A DNA stretch of 64,000 nucleotides from Rhabditoides inermis (lineage: Eukaryota > Nematoda > Chromadorea > Rhabditida > Rhabditidae). Where the stretch lies: contig CAWZYM010000077.1 of assembly GCA_963966185.1 (NCBI GenBank), positions 154,001 through 218,000 on the forward strand, in the 5' to 3' direction. Position 1 is the first letter of the stretch; every line of letters starts with the position of its first letter. The notes below the pieces were generated by a model, which searched no databases, was not told where the DNA came from, and saw nothing but the letters and a program-made list of their open reading frames with translations. Positions 48,537 to 60,185 of the stretch are shown here, in pieces. A program made the position numbers and the translations under genes.

Positions 48537-48680
48537 TCAGTAGTAAGTAGTAGTTTTAAGTAGTAAGTAGTAAGTTGTTGGAAAGCGAGGTGGTTGTTGC
48601 TGCCGAGGCACATGTGGCTGTGGCTGTGGCTGTGGCTGATCGCCGTCGATGGACGCGCACTTGTTCTGCACGCCCAGCGA
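48537..48680 (-). CDS. Exon D' of the GPI-protein gene, minus copy
   Basis: Same 144-bp open stretch as the plus copy (SLGVQNKCASIDGD then the Gln-Pro run), with acceptor CTTGCAG at 48681-48687 and the same in-frame TGA at 48537-48539. Conservation of the frame in both copies could simply reflect recent duplication. Confidence 0.4.
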   Translation of the reverse strand, partial: SLGVQNKCASIDGDQPQPQPQPHVPRQQQPPRFPTTYYLLLKTTTYY

Positions 48681-48696
48681 CTGCAAGGAGGGGAGG

Positions 48697-48700
<4 letters not shown>

Positions 48701-48756
<56 letters not shown>

Positions 48757-48800
48757 TATATCTGTCTCTCTCTCTCTCACTCTATACTTCCTCTCTCTCA
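48701..48800 (-). repeat. CT microsatellite in intron C'-D'
   Basis: A plus-strand (TC)n run split by TTTGTATATCTG. It is longer than its left-arm partner, the main length difference between arms. Confidence 0.8.
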
Positions 48801-48801
48801 C

Positions 48802-48846
48802 CTTGCACAGACTGGCGGGGTCGCAGGAGAAGATCGTTCCGGCGAC
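48802..48846 (-). CDS. Exon C' of the GPI-protein gene, minus copy
   Basis: 45 bp with donor (AC at 48800-48801) and acceptor (CT at 48847-48848) conserved. It encodes VAGTIFSCDPASLCK, identical to the plus copy. Confidence 0.5.
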
Positions 48847-49135
48847 CTAAACAATACGAGATTCTCAATTCTCAGATGTCGTCATTGATTTATCAAATCA
48901 TTTAATCACTCTTTCACGTTCCGGAATAGAAACTCAGCAGTGCGGAGGATACAATCCAGCCGTTGATTCGTGTTTATCGCCATATTGTCCCACAATTAGT
49001 CTATTTGATTTGATTCTTCGTTTGTTTATTATCATTGACATGATTTCTACTCGAGATACATGTCGAGGTACGTGTGTCTATCGCTCAAGGAAAACTGACG
49101 ACTTCTCGAGACTTCTATACTCTTTCCGTACCCAC

Positions 49136-49221
49136 CTTGGTTCCGTTGATGGTGGTGTTGATAGATACCGAGGCGCACTCGCCCTCACACGCCACCACAC
49201 GAGAAGTGAGCGCCACGCCGC
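49136..49221 (-). CDS. Exon B' of the GPI-protein gene, minus copy
   Basis: 86 bp with conserved acceptor CTCGCAG and donor GTGGGT. It encodes the same CEGEC segment and sequons as exon B. Upstream on the minus strand the left-arm exon A is not found. A cysteine-bearing stretch near 49425-49465 (CSASRCMYDKEC) has no good donor, so this copy may lack its 5' exons. Confidence 0.5.
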
Positions 49222-49236
49222 CTGCGAGGAAGGGAG

Positions 49237-49240
<4 letters not shown>

Positions 49241-49282
<42 letters not shown>

Positions 49283-49283
49283 C

Positions 49284-49336
<53 letters not shown>

Positions 49337-49339
49337 CCT
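49241..49339 (-). repeat. CT microsatellite at the outer end of the right arm
   Basis: A plus-strand (TC)n run with TTTCTC and CCCTCTATC interruptions. It mirrors the GA tract ending at 46703 and forms the border of inverted-repeat homology. It also supplies a pyrimidine tract in front of the possible plus-strand exon at 49346. Confidence 0.85.
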
Positions 49340-49345
49340 GTGAAG

Positions 49346-49474
49346 GTGTCCGCCTTCTTCTGGTGTGTCTTGTGTTCTGCCCTCTACTCTGCCGTCTCCA
49401 ACCGACTCGACACTCTTTGTCGTACATACAACGACTGGCAGAACAAACTAGTCGCCATTCACGCTTTTCCGTAG
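49346..49474 (+). CDS. Possible terminal exon with a membrane-anchor-like segment
   Basis: A long CT tract followed by CCCTGTGAAG could act as acceptor. The frame then reads VSAFFWCVLCSALYSAV, a hydrophobic stretch long enough for a membrane segment, then a polar tail SNRLDTLCRTYNDW and QNKLVAIHAFP to TAG at 49472-49474. Third codon positions are strongly C-biased (TTC, CTC, TAC, GTC, AAC, GAC), as in the neighbouring exons. AATAAA follows at 49774. No upstream exon in a matching phase was identified, and the inverted repeat may have separated it from its gene. I do not recognise the family. Confidence 0.35.
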   Translation: MSAFFWCVLCSALYSAVSNRLDTLCRTYNDWQNKLVAIHAFP

Positions 49475-49867
49475 TTTATACGATAACTGATTATTACTGT
49501 TGGTGCATGGTATTCTTTGCATAAATGGTTTCCGTAATGATTTGATTTCACATTAATGTTCAACCACAAATTGAATCAATTTGCCGTAATTTTATTTCTT
49601 GAGTAATTTTAAGGGAACGATGTTGGTCAAATTATTCTCTCACCGTAATTCTAAAAGAACGTTGTAGGTCAAATTATTCTCTTACCTTAATTCTAAGACA
49701 TCATATTATGTTCTACGCTTTTTAGTGATTTGGTGTGTCTTGTGTTCTGAGAGACCAGTCCTGTACCTGTCTGAATAAAATAATGAAGTCAGTTTCATCA
49801 ACCCGCTTTCCAGTTTGTTCACAACAGTTTGTTCGCACCTTCTTCGGCAAGACACGACGCACATGTC
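49475..49867. other. AT-rich spacer with degenerate 42-bp-type units
   Basis: Around 49590-49700 there are loose copies of the minisatellite that follows (CCGTAATTCTAAAAGAACG and GGTCAAATTATTCTCTTACC). AATAAA occurs at 49774-49779. TGGTGTGTCTTGTGTTCTG near 49730 repeats a phrase from the exon at 49361. No gene is supported. Confidence 0.5.
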
Positions 49868-50320
49868 AAGGCTCTTATCTTTGCAAGAAGATCTAACTAT
49901 TCTCCTATCGTAACACTTATCTTTGCAAGAAGATCACATTATTCTCCTACCGTAACACTTATTTTTGCAAAAATATCAAGTTATTCTCCTACCGTAACAC
50001 TTATCTTTGCAAGAAGGTCAAATTATTCTCTTACCGTAACACTTATCTTTGCAAGAAGATCAAACTATTCTCCTACCGTAAAACTTATTTTTGCAAGAAG
50101 ATCAAACTATTCTCCTATCGTAACACTTATCTTTGCAAGAAGATCACATTATTCTCCTACCGTAACACTTATTTTTGCAAAAATGTCAAATTATTCTCCT
50201 ACCGTAACACTTATCTTTGCAAGAAGGTCAAATTATTCTCCTACCGTAACACTTATCTTTGCCAGAAGATCAAATTATTCTCCTACCGTAAAACTTATTT
50301 TTGCAAAAAGATCAAACTAT
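49868..50320 (+). repeat. 42-bp minisatellite, about 11 copies
   Basis: The unit is roughly TAACACTTATCTTTGCAAGA then AGATCAAATTATTCTCCTACCG. The period of 42 is a multiple of three, so a frame of 14-residue repeats stays open across it and into the adjacent Helitron. I treat that frame as incidental. The array is cut by the first Helitron end at 50321. Confidence 0.88.
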
Positions 50321-50349
50321 TCCCCCTTTCATACTAATATTTACTATGG

Positions 50350-50381
<32 letters not shown>

Positions 50382-51704
50382 CTTCCGGAGAGATATCTCT
50401 TTTCAAAGTCTACTCTAACTACTCATTTTTTCTAGAAAGTTTCTTCAATACCTGAGAACGCAAAATTCCAAATGTCTCGTCAATAGCGATCTCCTAATCA
50501 TAGTTATCACCTAATCTCTTAACTATGGAGAAAAATTTCAAAATACTTCAATTAGAACGAAATTTGCAGGGTAGGTGAATCGACCTAGAAAAAATCGATA
50601 GCCGCGATACCAGCTGCCTGTGACCTCATCTTCATGCCCAAATAGGCGAATGTACCCAAAATGCACCCAAAATTCATGATCTTCGATTCCTATAAAAATT
50701 GAATATAAGAAAGATTACGTATAATAGATTATAGAAACTGGTTTCCTTTTTCGAAAAGTCACCAAATATGGCGAATATGATCGACTTTTCGTACAGACGA
50801 GATAGAGGGTTCAATTTGTAAACTTAAGCTTTTATGGGCAAAAAAGTCCTTCTGTCAAAGTTTCAGATCGATCGGACTTTGTCTTCATACAGTATTAGAC
50901 ATTTTCTGAGCGCGCGTTACTTGCTGGGGTCGCGCTACCGGATTGCTCGCTGCCAGCCGCCAGGTCAACCGATCGATATCGAATAGTTGGCATTCGCAAT
51001 CACTGACCCATATCCACTCAGTTGTGTCTTTTTTGATAGGATTATGTCTATAGATAACAATAATGGATTGAGTCAGTTGAAAAAAAGACAAAATTTGTAG
51101 CTTCAACTAATAATTTTCACGAAACGACCAGTTTGAGGTTCTAAAAGACAAGAAAAGTGTTTCATGACAAGTTCAGTGAATATATTATGTTTTGTGAAGA
51201 TCAATCCAATTTCAAACTCTATCAAGTTACTTCAGACATGCGCACAACGAGTTAGTGCGCGCCAGCCGGCTTATTTTCTTTTAGCTGTGTCATCTCGATG
51301 TCATTGTAGACGTGATAAAGAAATATGGACTGTTTTCTTTTTGTTAGTTGAAACTACATAGGTTTTGAGTTCATTACTTGAACAAATTGAGCCTGAATTT
51401 CCGCTTATTGATGCAGTACAGTGACGAGTGGAAGTGAGGTGAGGTGAGAATCGATTTCACCTTACATGTCATTTGGCAAGCACAGGCGGTCGAATTATTT
51501 TTTTTAGAACGTGAGAGAGTAGACAGCAGGGAGAGTAGACAGTAGACAGAAGAGAGTAGTAGTAAAAAAGTTGTTTTCACATAACTGTCTATTGAAAGTG
51601 GCAGTGACTGCTGCAGACGTGAGAGTAGAAGAGTAGATGAAAGGTGTCATAGTACTGTCTCTGGATAATTGTTGTCACCGATGCAGAGACGTGAGACAAG
51701 AAAA

Positions 51705-51764
<60 letters not shown>

Positions 51765-51919
51765 AGGAGAGAGGAGGGAGAGTAGACATAACTGTCTATT
51801 GGAAGTGGCAGTGACTGCTGCAGACGTGAGAGTAGAAGAGTAGATAAAAGGTGTCATAGTACTGTCTCTAGATAATTGTTGTCACCGATGCAGAGACGTG
51901 AGACAAGAAAAAGACAGAC

Positions 51920-51958
<39 letters not shown>

Positions 51959-52140
51959 AGACAGAGAGAGAAGGAGAGAGGAGGGAGAGTAGACATAACT
52001 GTCTATCGAAAGTGGCAGTGACTGCTGCAGAGGTGAGAGTAGAAGAGTAGATAAAATAAGCCATAGTACTGTGACTAGATAATTGTTGTCACCGATGCAG
52101 AGACGTGAGAATAGACAAGAAAAAGACAGAGAGATAGAAA

Positions 52141-52192
<52 letters not shown>

Positions 52193-52345
52193 GAAGGATA
52201 GAGGAGGGAGAGTAGACATAACTGTCTATTGAAAATGGCAGTGACTGCTGCAGACGTGAGAGTAGAAGAGTAGATAAAAGGTGTCATAGTACTGTCTCTA
52301 GATAATTGTTGTCACCGATGCAGAGACGTGAGACAAGAAAAAGAC

Positions 52346-52386
<41 letters not shown>

Positions 52387-52779
52387 AGAGAGAGAGAAGA
52401 GAGAGAAGGAGAGAGGAGGGAGAGTAGACATAACTGTCTATTGAAAGTGACAGTGACTGCTGTATGTAGTCGTGAGAAGTAGAAGAGTAGATAAAAAATG
52501 CCATAGTACTGTCTCTAGAAAATTGTTGTCACCGATGCGGTGACGTGAGAATAGACAAGAAAAAGACAGAGAGACAGAAAGAGAGAGAGAGACAGAAAGA
52601 GAGAGAGAGAGAAGAAAGAGAAGAGAGAAGGAAGGAGAGAGGAGGGAGAGTAGACATAACTGTCTATTGAAAGTGGCAGTGACTGCTGCAGATGTGAGAG
52701 TAGAAGAGTAGATAAAAGGTGTCATAGTACTGTCTCTAGATAATTGTTGTCACCGATGCAGAGACGTGAGACAAGAAAA

Positions 52780-52851
<72 letters not shown>

Positions 52852-53075
52852 AAAGAGGTAGAAGAGAGATATGGAGGAAGAGGAAGTAATGAGTTGAAAA
52901 AAGAGAAAACTAGAAAGAAAACAGAAGAAAAAAGTAGGTGAGAGATAGTTGAAACAGACAGAACTTGAAAGAAATACATGTTTCTACGCAAAAAAACAAC
53001 TATTTTTCTATTTTGTCTATTTTTGTATCTTGTATGCCTAGTGCGGAGGCGCGCGACAGCGCGCCGGAGCGCTAG
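50321..53075 (+). mobile_element. Helitron-like element H1, family 1 (non-autonomous)
   Basis: The 5' end is TCCCCCTTTCATACTAATAT, followed by a (TGTC)n run. The 3' end has hairpin GGCGCGC-GACA-GCGCGCC (53048-53065), six bases, then CTAG (53072-53075), and the next base is T. TC start, GC hairpin and CTRR end are the recognised Helitron hallmarks. No Rep/helicase frame is present, so it would be mobilised in trans. The interior has an AT-rich body (50400-51570) and a GA-containing minisatellite (51578-52850). Confidence 0.75.
51578..52850 (+). repeat. 207-226 bp minisatellite inside H1
   Basis: The motif ACATAACTGTCTATTG recurs at about 51578, 51786, 51993, 52216, 52428 and 52654. Each unit contains GCAGTGACTGCTGCAGACG, a TAGTACTGTCTCTAG stretch, TTGTTGTCACCGATGCAGAG and a (GA)n run. 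Length varies only through the GA runs. Frames of Arg/Glu or Leu/Ser repeats here are microsatellite shadows. Confidence 0.88.
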
Positions 53076-53104
53076 TCCCCCTTTCATACTAATATTTACT
53101 ATGG

Positions 53105-53136
<32 letters not shown>

Positions 53137-54239
53137 CTTCCGGAGAGATATCTCTTTTCAAAGTCTACTCTAACTACTCATTCTTTCTAGAAAGTTTCTT
53201 CAATACCTGAGAACGCAAAATTCCAAATATCTCGTCAATAGCGATTTCCTAATCATAGTTATCACTTAATCTCTTAACTATGGAGAAAAATTTCAAAATA
53301 CTTCAATTAGAACCAAATTTGGAGAGTAGGTGAATCGACCTAGAAAAAATCGATAGCCGCGATACCAGCTGCCTGTGACCTCATCTTCATGCCCAAATAG
53401 GCGAATGTACCCAAAATGCACCCAAAATTCATGATCTTCGATTTCTACAAAAATTGAATAGAAAGAAGATTACGTATAATAGATTATAGAAACTGGTTTC
53501 CTTTTTTGAAAAGTCACCAAATATGGCGAATATGATCGACTTTTCGTACAGACAAGATAGAGGGTCCAATTTGTAAACTTAAGTTTTTATGAGCAAAAAA
53601 ACCCTTCTGTCAAAGTTTCAGATCGATCGGACTTTGTCTTCATACAGTAATAGACATTTTCTGAGCGCGCGTTACTTGCTGAGGTCGCGCCCACCGGATT
53701 GCTCGCTACCAGCCGGCAGGTCAACCGATCGATATCGAATAGTTGGCATTCGCAATCACTTACCCATATACACTCAGTTGTGTCTTTTTTGATAGGAATA
53801 TGTCTAAATATAACAATAATGGATTGAGTCAGTTGAAAAAGACAAAAATTTCTATGTTCAACGAATAAGTTTGACAAAACGAAAAGTTGAAGGTTGAAAG
53901 TTAAGTAAAATGTTTCGAGACGTCAATAGATAATAGATAGTGCTTTCCAACGATCAAATCAACTTTGAACTGTTTCAAACTTCTTCGCACGTGCGCACAA
54001 CGTGTTAGGACGCGCCAGCCGGCTTCTTTTCTCAAAGTCATTGTGAGCGTAATATAGAACTAACTATGTACTGCTTTTTTTCAGTTGAAACTTAGTTTTT
54101 AGTTTATTACTTGTACTCTTGTACATATTCAGCCTGAAATTCCGCTTTTCAATGCAGTACAGTGTCGAATGGAAGTGAGGTGAGGTGAGAATCGAGTTCA
54201 CCTTACATGTCATTTGGCAAGCACAGGCGGTCAAACTAT

Positions 54240-54394
54240 ACTTTTAGAACGTGAGAGAATAGACAGTAGGAAGAGAAGACAGTAGAGAAGAGAGTAGTAC
54301 TTTCTGTTTAAAAAAGTTTTTACATAACTGTCTCTCGAAAGTCTCTAGAAAGTTGTTATCACCGCAGCGGGGACGTGAAAGTATACAAGAGAGA

Positions 54395-54446
<52 letters not shown>

Positions 54447-54616
54447 ATAGGAGAGAGAAAAGAGGAGATAGAAGGGAGAGTAGACATAACTGTCTCTCGA
54501 AAGTCGCAGTGACTACTGCAGATGTGAGAATAGAAGAGTAGACAGAAGGTACCATATTACTGTCTCTAGAAAGTTGTTGTCACCGCAGCGGGGACGTGAA
54601 AGTATACAAGAGAGAG

Positions 54617-54664
<48 letters not shown>

Positions 54665-54930
54665 AGGAGAGAGAAAAGAGGAGATAGAAGGGAGAGTAGA
54701 CATAACTGTCTCTCGAAAGTCGCAGTGACTACTGAAGATGTGAGAATAGAAGAGTAAACAGAAGGTGCCATAGTACTGTCTCTAGAAAGTTGTTGTCACC
54801 GCAGCGGGGACGTGAAAGTATACAAGAGAGAAAATAGGAGAAAGAGAAAGAAAATAGGAGAGAGAAAAGAGGAGAAAGAAGGGAGAGTAGACATAACTGT
54901 CTTTCGAAAGTCGCAGTGATAGTGTTTAAT
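54240..54930 (+). repeat. Minisatellite inside H2, first body
   Basis: Units of about 180-215 bp start ACATAACTGTCTCTCG and carry TTGTTGTCACCGCAGCGGGG and (GA)n. This variant differs from the H1 type (CCGCAGCGGGG instead of CCGATGCAGAG). Confidence 0.82.
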
Positions 54931-55149
54931 GCAGATGTGAGAGTGAGAGTGGAAGAGGTGACGAGAGGTGAAAGTAGACAGAAGACAACATAGTAATCTC
55001 TCTAAAAGTTGTTGCCACAGTAAAAGATAAAGATACAGTAGACAAACAAGAGCATAGTATTAGTATTGTCTCTAGAAAGTTGACAGTACCCACTAGAGAA
55101 TATAATACTGATTCTAGAGAATATAAAAACATAGTAATGTCTCTATAAA

Positions 55150-55327
55150 GTTGTTGTCACAGTACATAGAAGAAAAAGAAAAAGTAGACAAACAAGAGCA
55201 TAGTATTAGTATTGCCTCTAGAAAGTTGACAGTAGACAATAAAGAATATAATACTGTTTCTAGAGAATATCATACTGAGAGAGAAAGAGAAAAAGAGAAA
55301 AAGATGCGAGACAGTGGGAGAGAGAGA

Positions 55328-55388
<61 letters not shown>

Positions 55389-55473
55389 GAGAGATAGGGG
55401 AGAGTAGAACTGTGTCGAGGAAAGAGAGAGAGAGAGAGAGGGGGGGCGGGGGAAAAGAAGAGGATGAAACAAC
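55150..55473 (+). repeat. GA- and G-rich junction tract in H2
   Basis: (GA)n blocks end in a GGGGGGGCGGGGG run (about 55440-55453), directly before the doubled body restarts at 55474. It marks the likely recombination point. Confidence 0.7.
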
Positions 55474-56339
55474 AAAATGCACCCAAAATTCATGATCTTC
55501 GATTTCTATAAAAATTGAACACAAGAAAGATTACGTATAATAGATTATAGAAACTGGTTTACTTTTTTGAAAAGTCACCAAATATGGCGAATACGATCGA
55601 CTTTTCGTACAGACGAGATAGAGGGTCCAATTTGTAAACTTAAGCTTTTATGGGCAAAAAAGCACTTCTGTCAAAGTTTCAGATCGATCGGACTTTGTCT
55701 TCATACAGTATTAGACATTTTCTGAGTGCGCGTTATTTGCTGGGGTCGCGCCCACCGGATTGCTCGTTGCCAGCCGCCAGGTCAAATTATCGATATCGAA
55801 TACTTGGCATTCGCAATCACTGACCCATATCCACTCAGTTGTGTCTTTTTTGATAAGATTTTGTCTATATATAACAATAATGGATTGAGTCAGTTGAAAA
55901 AAAAGACAAAACTTGTAGCTTCAACTAATAATTTCCACGAAACGACGAGTTTAAGGTTCTAAAAGACAAGGAAAGTGTTTCATGACAAGTTCAGTCAATA
56001 TATTATGTTTTGTGAAGATCAATCCAATTTCAAACTCTCTCAAGTTACTTCAGACATGCGCACAACGAGTTAGGGCGCGCCAGCCGGCTTATTTTCTTTC
56101 AGCTGTATCATCTCGAAGTCATTGTAGACGTGAAATAGAAATATGGACTGTTTTCTTTTTGTTGGTTGAAACTACATAGGTTTTGAGTTCATTAGTTGAA
56201 CAAATTAAGCCTGAAATTCCGCTTATTGATGCAGTACAGTGGTACAGTGTCGAGTGGAAGTGAGGTGAGGTGAGAATCGAGTTCACCTTACATGTCATTT
56301 GGCAAGCACAGGCGGTCGAATTATGTTTTTTAGAACGTG

Positions 56340-56539
56340 AGAGAGTAGACAGCAGGGAGAGTAGACAGTAGACAGAAGAGAGTAGTAGTAAAAAAGTTGT
56401 TTTCACATAACTGTCTCTCGAAAGTCGCAGTGACTGCTGCAGACGTGAGAGTAGAATAGTGGATAAAAGGTGCCATAGTACTGTCTCTAGAAAATTGTTG
56501 TTACCGATGCGGTTACGTGAGAGTAGACAAGAAAAAGAC

Positions 56540-56592
<53 letters not shown>

Positions 56593-56960
56593 AGAGAAGG
56601 AGAGAGGAGGGAGAGTAGACATAACTGTCCATTGAAAGTGGCAGTGACTGCTGCAGACGTGAGAGTAGAAGAGAAGATAAAAGGTGCCATAGTACTGTCT
56701 CTAGAAAATTGTTGTCACCGATGCAGAGACGTGAGAAAAGACAAGAGAGTGAGAGAGAGAAAAAGAGAAGGAAGAGAAAAAGAGAGAGAGAGAGAGAGAG
56801 AGAGAAGATAGGAGAGAGGAAGAAGAGGAGATATAACTGTCTCTCCATAGTCGCAGTGACTGCTGCAGACGTGAGAGTAGAAGAGTAGACAGAAGGTGCC
56901 ATAGTACTGTCTCTAGAATTTTGTTGTCACCGCTGCGGAGACGTGAGAATAGAGATAAAA
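56340..56960 (+). repeat. Minisatellite inside H2, second body
   Basis: Three units of the family-1 repeat, mixing CCGATGCGG and CCGATGCAGAG variants, then the common 3' region (AAACAGACAGAACTTG to the terminal hairpin). Confidence 0.8.
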
Positions 56961-57243
56961 GATAGTGAGAAAGAGAGAGAGGGAGGTGGAGAGAGGAAGA
57001 GAGAGAGAGAGAGAGGGAAAGAGGTATGGGAGAGATATGGAGGAAGGGGAAGTAATGAGTTGAAAATAGATAAGACTAGAAAGAAAACAGAAGAAAAAAG
57101 TAGGTGAGAGATAGTTGAAACAGACAGAACTTGAAAATAGATACATGTTTCTACGCAAAAAGCAACTATTTTTTTCTATTTTGTCTATTCGTGTATCTTG
57201 TATGCCTAGTGCGGAGGCGCGCGACAGCGCGCCGGAGCGCTAG

Positions 57244-58623
57244 TCCCCCTTTCATACTAATATTTACTATGGTGTCTGTCTGTCTGTCTGTCTGTCTGTC
57301 CTTCCGGAGAGATATCTCTTTTCAAAGTTCACTCTAACTACTCATTTTTTCTAGAAAGTTTCTTCAATACCTGAGAACGCAAAATTCCAAATGTCTCGTC
57401 AATAGCGATCTCCTAATAATAGTTATCACCTAATCTCTTAACTATGGAGAAAAATTTCAAAATACTTCAATTAGAACGAAATTTGCAGGGTAGGTGAATC
57501 GACCTAGAAAAAATCGATAGCCGCGATACCAGCTGCCTGTGACCTCATCTTCATGCCCAAATAGGCGAATGTACCCAAAATGCACCCAAAATTCATGATC
57601 TTCGATTCCTATAAAAATTGAATATAAGAAAGATTACGTATAATAGATTATAGAAACTGGTTTCCTTTTTCGAAAAGTCACCAAATATGGCGAATATGAT
57701 CGACTTTTCGTACAGACGAGATAGAGGGTTCAATTTGTAAACTTAAGCTTTTATGGGCAAAAAAGTCCTTCTGTCAAAGTTTCAGATCGATCGGACTTTG
57801 TCTTCATACAGTATTAGACATTTTCTGAGCGCGCGTTACTTGCTGGGGTCGCGCTACCGGATTGCTCGCTGCCAGCCGCCAGGTCAACCGATCGATATCG
57901 AATAGTTGGCATTCGCAATCACTGACCCATATCCACTCAGTTGTGTCTTTTTTGATAGGATTATGTCTATAGATAACAATAATGGATTGAGTCAGTTGAA
58001 AAAAAAGACAAAATTTGTAGCTTCAACTAATAATTTTCACGAAACGACGAGTTTGAGGTTCTAAAAGACAAGAAAAGTGTTTCATGACAAGTTCAGTGAA
58101 TATATTATGTTTTGTGAAGATCAATCCAATTTCAAACTCTATCAAGTTACTTCAGACATGCGCACAACGAGTTAGTGCGCGCCAGCCGGCTTATTTTCTT
58201 TTAGCTGTGTCATCTCGATGTCATTGTAGACGTGATAAAGAAATATGGACTGTTTTCTTTTTGTTAGTTGAAACTACATAGGTTTTGAGTTCATTACTTG
58301 AACAAATTGAGCCTGAATTTCCGCTTATTGATGCAGTACAGTGACGAGTGGAAGTGAGGTGAGGTGAGAATCGATTTCACCTTACATGTCATTTGGCAAG
58401 CACAGGCGGTCGAATTATTTTTTTTAGAACGTGAGAGAGTAGACAGCAGGGAGAGTAGACAGTAGACAGAAGAGAGTAGTAGTAAAAAAGTTGTTTTCAC
58501 ATAACTGTCTATTGAAAGTGGCAGTGACTGCTGCAGACGTGAGAGTAGAAGAGTAGATGAAAGGTGTCATAGTACTGTCTCTGGATAATTGTTGTCACCG
58601 ATGCAGAGACGTGAGACAAAAAA

Positions 58624-58660
<37 letters not shown>

Positions 58661-58829
58661 AGACAGAGAGAAGAGAGAGAGAAGGAGAGAGGAGGGAGAG
58701 TAGACATAACTGTTTATTGAAAGTGGCAGTGACTGCTGCAGACGTGAGAGTAGAAGAGTAGATAAAAGGTGTCATAGTACTGTCTCTGGATAATTGTTGT
58801 CACCGATGCAGAGACGTGAGACAAGAAAA

Positions 58830-58872
<43 letters not shown>

Positions 58873-59040
58873 ATACAGAGAGAGAAGGAGAGAGGAGGGA
58901 GAGTAGACATAACTGTCTATTGGAAGTGGCAGTGACTGCTGCAGACGTGAGAGTAGAAGAGTAGATAAAAGGTGTCATAGTACTGTCTCTAGATAATTGT
59001 TGTCACCGATGCAGAGACGTGAGACAAGAAAAAGACAGAC

Positions 59041-59077
<37 letters not shown>

Positions 59078-59447
59078 AGACAGAGAGAGAAGGAGAGAGG
59101 AGGGAGAGTAGACATAACTGTCTATCGAAAGTGGCAGTGACTGCTGCAGAGGTGAGAGTAGAAGAGTAGATAAAATAAGCCATAGTACTGTGACTAGATA
59201 ATTGTTGTCACCGATGCAGAGACGTGAGAATAGACAAGAAAAAGACAGAGAGATAGAAAGGAAGAGAGAGAGAGAGAGAAGAGAGACAGAGAGAGAAGGA
59301 TAGAGGAGGGAGAGTAGACATAACTGTCTATTGAAAATGGCAGTGACTGCTGCAGACGTGAGAGTAGAAGAGTAGATAAAAGGTGTCATAGTACTGTCTC
59401 TAGATAATTGTTGTCACCGATGCAGAGACGTGAGACAAGAAAAAGAC

Positions 59448-59507
<60 letters not shown>

Positions 59508-59683
59508 GAGAGAGAGAAGAGAGAGAAGGAGAGAGGAGGGAGAGTAGACATAACTGTCTATTGAAAGTGACAGTGACTGCTGTATGTAGTCGTGAGAAGT
59601 AGAAGAGTAGATAAAAAATGCCATAGTACTGTCTCTAGAAAATTGTTGTCACCGATGCGGTGACGTGAGAATAGACAAGAAAA

Positions 59684-59727
<44 letters not shown>

Positions 59728-59895
59728 GAGAGAGAGAAGAGAGAAGGAAGGAGAGAGGAGGGAGAGTAGACATAACTGTCTATTGAAAGTGGCAGTGACT
59801 GCTGCAGATGTGAGAGTAGAAGAGTAGATAAAAGGTGTCATAGTACTGTCTCTAGATAATTGTTGTCACCGATGCAGAGACGTGAGACAAGAAAA

Positions 59896-59960
<65 letters not shown>

Positions 59961-60185
59961 GAAAGAGGTAGAAGAGAGATATGGAGGAAGAGGAAGTAAT
60001 GAGTTGAAAAAAGAGAAAACTAGAAAGAAAACAGAAGAAAAAAGTAGGTGAGAGATAGTTGAAACAGACAGAACTTGAAAGAAATACATGTTTCTACGCA
60101 AAAAAACAACTATTTTTCTATTTTGTCTATTTTTGTATCTTGTATGCCTAGTGCGGAGGCGCGCGACAGCGCGCCGGAGCGCTAG
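57244..60185 (+). mobile_element. Helitron-like element H3, family 1 (near-copy of H1)
   Basis: Begins TCCCCCTTTC right after CTAG of H2 and ends with the same hairpin and CTAG at 60182-60185. The body matches H1 at an offset of about 6,920 bp with few changes; GA-run lengths and one extra minisatellite unit account for the size difference. Confidence 0.75.
58498..59960 (+). repeat. Minisatellite inside H3
   Basis: About seven units of the same 207-226 bp repeat as H1, in the same variant order after the first two. It ends in a poly-G run (59951-59961) not present at that length in H1. Confidence 0.85.

Larger units (their letters stand above)
48147..49240 (-). repeat. Right arm of the 1.1-kb gene-bearing inverted repeat
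   Basis: Mirror of about 46704-47780. It carries exons E', D', C' and B' on the minus strand. Single-base differences are few, for example AAAACTGACG near 49091 against GAACTGACG in the left arm. Confidence 0.88.
53076..57243 (+). mobile_element. Helitron-like element H2, family 1, chimeric long form
   Basis: Begins TCCCCCTTTC directly after CTAG of H1 and ends with the same hairpin and CTAG at 57240-57243. The body is doubled: 53076-55473 is one version with its own minisatellite. At AAAATGCACCCAAAATTC (55474) the sequence re-enters the body at the point found at 50659 in H1 and runs to the 3' end. It looks like a 5' part of one variant fused to a 5'-truncated copy of another by recombination in the GA-rich interior. 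Confidence 0.72.

Noticed and set aside
46395..49474. Frames of Leu-Ser or Arg-Glu repeats around the inverted gene pair
   Set aside because: They are translations of (GA)n/(CT)n tracts. Only short, splice-bounded segments between them show coding character.
49829..50455. 208-residue frame over the 42-bp minisatellite
   Set aside because: The period of 42 keeps any frame open, and the frame runs on into the Helitron (TGTC)n tract, so it is not a natural gene end.
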